The notes beneath the pieces were generated by a model. That model ran no database searches. It saw only the letters and a list, made by a program, of their open reading frames with translations, and was not told where the DNA came from. The position numbers were made by a program, and so were the translations under genes. Below, piece after piece: positions 59,891 through 64,000 of a stretch of 64,000 bases of DNA (positions are counted from its first letter, which is position 1; every line of letters starts with the position of its first letter). The stretch is from contig OZ005602.1 in the NCBI GenBank assembly GCA_963930655.1, forward strand, positions 27,293,840-27,357,839, given 5' to 3'. Source of the stretch: Myrica gale. Its lineage: Eukaryota > Streptophyta > Magnoliopsida > Fagales > Myricaceae.

Positions 59891-62627
59891 CCTATCTACT
59901 GGACCTCGGTACGAAAAGGATCTACTAGTGCGTCCTGTCCCGCCCTTATAATTAAGTTCAATGACGTACTTAACACTTCTGACAGTACTGATTGTTAAGG
60001 CAAGAAAGCTGAATGTAATAAATTCGTTGGTGCAGAAGTATCTGTTGAGTCGTTTTTAAATGATCTCCATCCGCAAATATAGGAGCGAATTACTTACAAG
60101 TACCAACCCATATAGAAGATTACAAGCAGCAAATTTTGCCTCTTTCATAGATATATAGGGCTGGTGCTTCTTCTTCTTCTTTTTTCCTCTCTCTCCCCCC
60201 TCTACTACTGCCCCTACCTTCCCTCACCCTCCCCTGCCGCGGCCGCCGCCCTTCTCTCCTCTATTTTGCTTTTCGATGATCGTAGTTAAGAGTAAAATCC
60301 CCTACTAATCACTTTTTGGGGTTTTCTCCGACGAAGATAAGTGTAGATTTTGACGATTATGGAGTACTCCAACAAACACGACCGACATGGATGGGCTCGA
60401 CATCAACTGTCGCTCGTCTTTGTCCCATCTCGAAGTCTACCTGTCGGTGCGTGGATCTCACCACTTGATCCATTCCTTTGGAGATTTAGCTCCGGTGGTC
60501 TCCTTCGTCGCACACGCACCTCCTGGGGGGTCGGTTATTATGTTGAGCGTTAGAGTGCTGAGCGATGCTAAGCCACGATGAGGATCTAAAGTTCACAATC
60601 TGAAGGCTGAGAACACGCTACCTCATTTAAAATGAGAAGACCCACTCCCGACCCGTGAAGAAGCTAACTCGTTCTCTTCATTTTGCGTCGTCCAGTGAGT
60701 CTTTGTTCTGCCTCTTAAAGAAAAAGGCTGTACATAGTTATGATTAAAGAGAAGGGTTGTTTTTCGCCTTTTGGTAATCGATTTTATATGGGTGTTGTGT
60801 GAATCTGAAAAGGCTTCCATGGAAAAACTTTGTATCAAAGAAACTCGCATAGACCAGCATAGGCTTCCATAGCCCAGCAAAGGTTTTCAGAGAAACTCGC
60901 ATAGCCCAACAAAGGCTTCCATAGAAATCCCATTCCATGTCTGTGGACAACCACCACACTGAACATACCCATACAACCCAAAAACCAAAACCCACCACGA
61001 GATATCGAAAGAAAGAGTCGCACCGACAAGACCAAAATCGAACACAAACGTAAAGCCAACTGGTAGTAGCAAGAAACAACAGACGAAGAGCACAATCCAT
61101 GACTTTGTAGAATCGTGTCAAACAAAATGAAGAGAAAGGTGGGTCAGGGCAAGTTGTGCTACGCGAAATGAAGAAAAGTTGGCGAGTATAGGAGATTTGA
61201 ATTTTCGGGTCAGCCTCAAAACGGGTAGGGATATTGGTAATCGGGTTGAAGCATTTTAAATGACGTGTTTGTCTCTGGACCACCGGATATCCAGCTTTGG
61301 ATCCCCACCCTCACTCAGCACCGCTCAACACCCTAATGCACAACATATTAACCGAACCCTCTCAAGCGGTCGGCGTTTTTCCCCTTGGGTTGTCTCTGTG
61401 TTGCCGCCCACTTCCGTTGTTGGCTTTGTATTGCCGAAAATTTTCTCAATTTTTCATCTATTATGATTGATTTCAACTTTTTGATCTGTTGAGTTTGTAT
61501 GGTCGTTTTGCTACTTGCTCGTTGGTCGGCCACCTCTAGAGATAAGAATATGTAACTTAAGTTTTTAAATGAACGAAATCACTGATCACATAGTTGTTAT
61601 GATAAAAGAAAAAAACCCGACCCATATTATCATATGACTTGTAGATACCTTTCGGCCCCTTCACCTACAAGAGAAAAAAAAACATATCTTATATGAGAAA
61701 AATAATAGTACGCAATATATTTACGGACACCATAACTTTTAGGTTATTTTTTTACGCCCTAAGTTTTAAATAATATCAATCCTCGCAATTCGTTCAATTT
61801 AGCTGCACTACACGAAAAATTGATCAAAATGTCTCTATAAGACAAAATTATTAAAAAAAAAAATTAAAACATAAATTGAACCGACTAAATTGAAGGGTGT
61901 ATTTCGATTAATACATACCACTTTCTGCTTGATTTAACGACTAAATTGAACCGAGGGCGATAATTGTTGTCTTTTCAAACTTATGAAGAGTAAAAAAAAA
62001 CCTAAAAGTCCTGGGTTCAATTTGATTTTTGTATATAGATATAGAATGTCCTCTGATAATTTCAGTTACTTATATCCCATATATGTTCTCTTTTAAGATA
62101 AGTAACTTAGCTCATTAAATGATTGTATTTTTAAAATAGTATTTCTACCAATGAAATGAAGTTGATTACTTAATTATCACAGATTGAAATTGTTTTGTAT
62201 TAATTATCCTTTTCCCTATTGAAAATTTTGTATTTTATCAGTTTTTAATGAAAAGAAGTTAATATAATTTTTTGTATCACTTTTTTTTTTGTTTCTTATA
62301 CGAAATCCTTTTATCTTTGATTTAAAATAAAAATAAATGCCTTGTGAGAATATATTTTTGATTATTTTTAAAGAAATGTAGATAAATTTTAGGAAAAATA
62401 AAAATAAAATTGAAGCTCTTAGGACAAGACGATAAATTTGAAGCAAAAAATACTGCTAAACACGTGTAAGAAGGTCAACGTCAAAATGACTTAACATCTA
62501 CTTCTGCGGTGACGTGGACTTGCAGCTCGTAGAAAAAACTCAAAAATCTCGTACTCCCGAGACTTCCGTTGTCCGTTTCCTCTACCGTAGTACTACCACC
62601 GCCCCTGTATCCGTTGCCTTTGACGCT
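59891..62627. other. Intergenic: 3' flank, CT-rich/GC-rich block and AT-rich tail
   Basis: Positions 60160-60260 are a CT-rich tract ending in a CpG-dense ccgcggccgccgcc, followed to about 60600 by moderately GC-rich sequence with small open frames lacking domains. It could be a 5' leader of an unrecognised transcript or a repeat. Positions 60815-60925 hold short tandem repeats. The rest, to 62627, is AT-rich with no gene seen. Confidence 0.4.
60815..60925. repeat. Short tandem repeats, agaaactcgcatag / ggcttccatag units
   Basis: Units built from aaactcgcatag(ac/cc)ca and aggcttccatag occur at least twice each, with small insertions between them. Confidence 0.75.
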
Positions 62628-62636
62628 TCTATATAC
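62628..62636 (+). promoter_or_regulatory. TATA box of the right-edge gene
   Basis: tctatatac lies about 55 bp before the start codon at 62687. Confidence 0.5.
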
Positions 62637-62686
62637 TACGTCGACCGTTTTCGGAATCAGTCGATCCCTGGATCTCTCTCTATACA

Positions 62687-64000
62687 ATGGTAGCGGTGAC
62701 TGCGAGCCCGGAGAGGATGGAGGTGTCCCAGCTAACGGAACCGTCCCCTTCCAGATTGGCATCCGACGTGGCATCCGAATCCTTGTCAACCGCTCGACCC
62801 TCCTTCTCCACCGACACTCCTGATCGCAACCACTCCTCGAATTCCTCTCCGAACCCTCTGAAAGATTTCGAAGTTCAGGTACCGTCGAAATCAATTCCAG
62901 GTATACGTATATACATCTATGTATGTAAAGTTGATGTGTTTATAGCTATTTGGAGGTCAGAAGTAGCTTTAATTTTAATAGTGTTGTTGTTGTTTGGTTT
63001 TTGGGAAACGGTTGGAAGAGAAAAGAAACTAAACGATTTAACTTCACAATTGGAGTTGTTAGGAATTGTATCGTTAAACGTGATTACTTCTAGATGTTAA
63101 TATGCTATCGTTATGCAAACAGTATTTAAAAATTTAGCTCAAGTAAGAAACAGCTCTGTAGTAGTATTTGAGCTAGGAGTTCACTTTACTCAACCAAAAT
63201 TTGGAGCAAAATCGAATTTGGTAAGAATTGAAATCAATTCTGCAATTCTCAGCATAAGTATGTTGTAACTCGGTGATTGCTGACTTCAGAAATGAAAATG
63301 TTTAAGAAATGTTCCTGTAATCTTGAATTGAAGATTGTAGGCGATTATAAGGATAACAACACAACAGAAAAGGGAAACGTAAGATTGGTGTACACTAGAG
63401 TAAAAGAAGCTGAAAGTGTAGAAATTGGGGACTACTGACCACTCACGGTCTACCCCCTGTTATGGATAGTGTGGTTTCATCACAGCACCATAGAGATATG
63501 TCACGGTTTTGGATGGAAAAGTTTTTTGGCTAAATGATGTACAGGTCACTGCATTAGAGTTGATACACAGGCAAGTGTGATCCCTGGTTGCAATTTGGTG
63601 TTTCTGTGCATCAATTTAGAGGATGAAGTATGTCTTGTGCCTTTAGAGATTTTTTATCCATTTATGAAAAATTATTTTAATATGGAAAAGCTTTGAAGGA
63701 AGTTTCGTAGCCAGTTATGAGAACTGAATGCTGAAAGGCTATATATCATGTTGATAAATTTCCATTATTTACCTGGCATATATCAGTGGCACTCTTTTTA
63801 TGGTTGGTTGGAATCCTAGTCTATTATGTAAAAGACGGAGAGTTCTGAGTAGTGCACTGTAGTAATAGATATCGTAGAAACAGAACGGAAGAAAATATAA
63901 GGGAAACAAGTTTCAAGGGAAGCCAGTATCTCTAAGTTCAATCTGTTGGTGAGTCCTCCCTGTGTTCAGTAGGCATAAGGCACTGACTTAAAGGCACACA
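62687..64000 (+). CDS. Unrecognised gene, first exon and part of intron 1
   Basis: Exon 1 is 62687-62900 (71 codons plus one base), ending at an acag|gtatac-type donor (tcaattccag|gtatacg). It encodes MVAVTASPERMEVSQLTEPS, then a Ser/Pro/Thr-rich stretch (about 35% S/P/T) to NPLKDFEVQVPSKSIP. Such low-complexity N-termini occur in many plant proteins, so I name no family. No second exon was identified with confidence up to the window end; 62901-64000 is treated as intron. The start was chosen by its position after a TATA box and its open frame; a shifted frame at 62569 is less likely because it begins upstream of that TATA box. Confidence 0.65.

Noticed and set aside
60744-61283. 179-codon minus-strand frame
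   Set aside because: Runs through tandem repeats and encodes a Trp/Phe/Leu-rich string with no recognisable domain.

Overview
This window is nuclear DNA from a flowering plant, most likely a eudicot; I cannot name the species. The evidence is GT-AG spliced genes whose products match plant families (CSN7, LCMT1, DUF630/DUF632, AGC-VIII kinase, AP2/ERF), AT-rich intergenic DNA, tRNA-derived SINEs, and many small MITE and hAT elements. No tRNA, rRNA, CRISPR array or bacterial-style operon was seen.

Layout, left to right. A RanBP2-type zinc-finger gene (minus) runs off the left edge. A C2orf69-like protein with a GFSKG nucleophile-type motif (minus) ends at 4282. Two tandem group IX ERF transcription factors (plus) lie at 9.0 and 13.4 kb, separated by a Tourist MITE, a SINE and a GC-rich island. 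COP9 signalosome subunit 7 (minus, nine exons) and leucine carboxyl methyltransferase 1 (plus, thirteen exons) are divergent and share about 1 kb of promoter. A DUF630/DUF632 myristoylated protein (plus) occupies 34.0-38.9 kb. An AGC-VIII kinase (minus) with an apparent 5' UTR intron occupies 43.7-48.4 kb. From 48.5 to 58.9 kb there are no recognisable genes but a dense set of non-autonomous transposons. A single-exon GT31 glycosyltransferase (plus) lies at 59 kb, and the first exon of an unrecognised gene (plus) starts at 62.7 kb and runs off the right edge.

The genes do not form a pathway. Several are regulators: CSN7 acts on cullin-RING ligases, LCMT1 on PP2A, ERFs on stress transcription, and the AGC kinase probably on auxin transport or polar growth. 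Exon coordinates were read by hand from splice signals and reading-frame phase, and each multi-exon frame closes correctly.

The most interesting structure is in the transposable elements. These include a Tourist family with four copies and intact 3-bp target duplications, one carrying unrelated cargo; a SINE split by a Tourist copy; two hAT derivatives with perfect 8-bp target duplications, one with a duplicated 5' end; two long foldback elements; and a multi-hairpin element at 40.2-40.6 kb. LCMT1 also has a GC-AG intron. I found no clear sign of a wholly new biological system.
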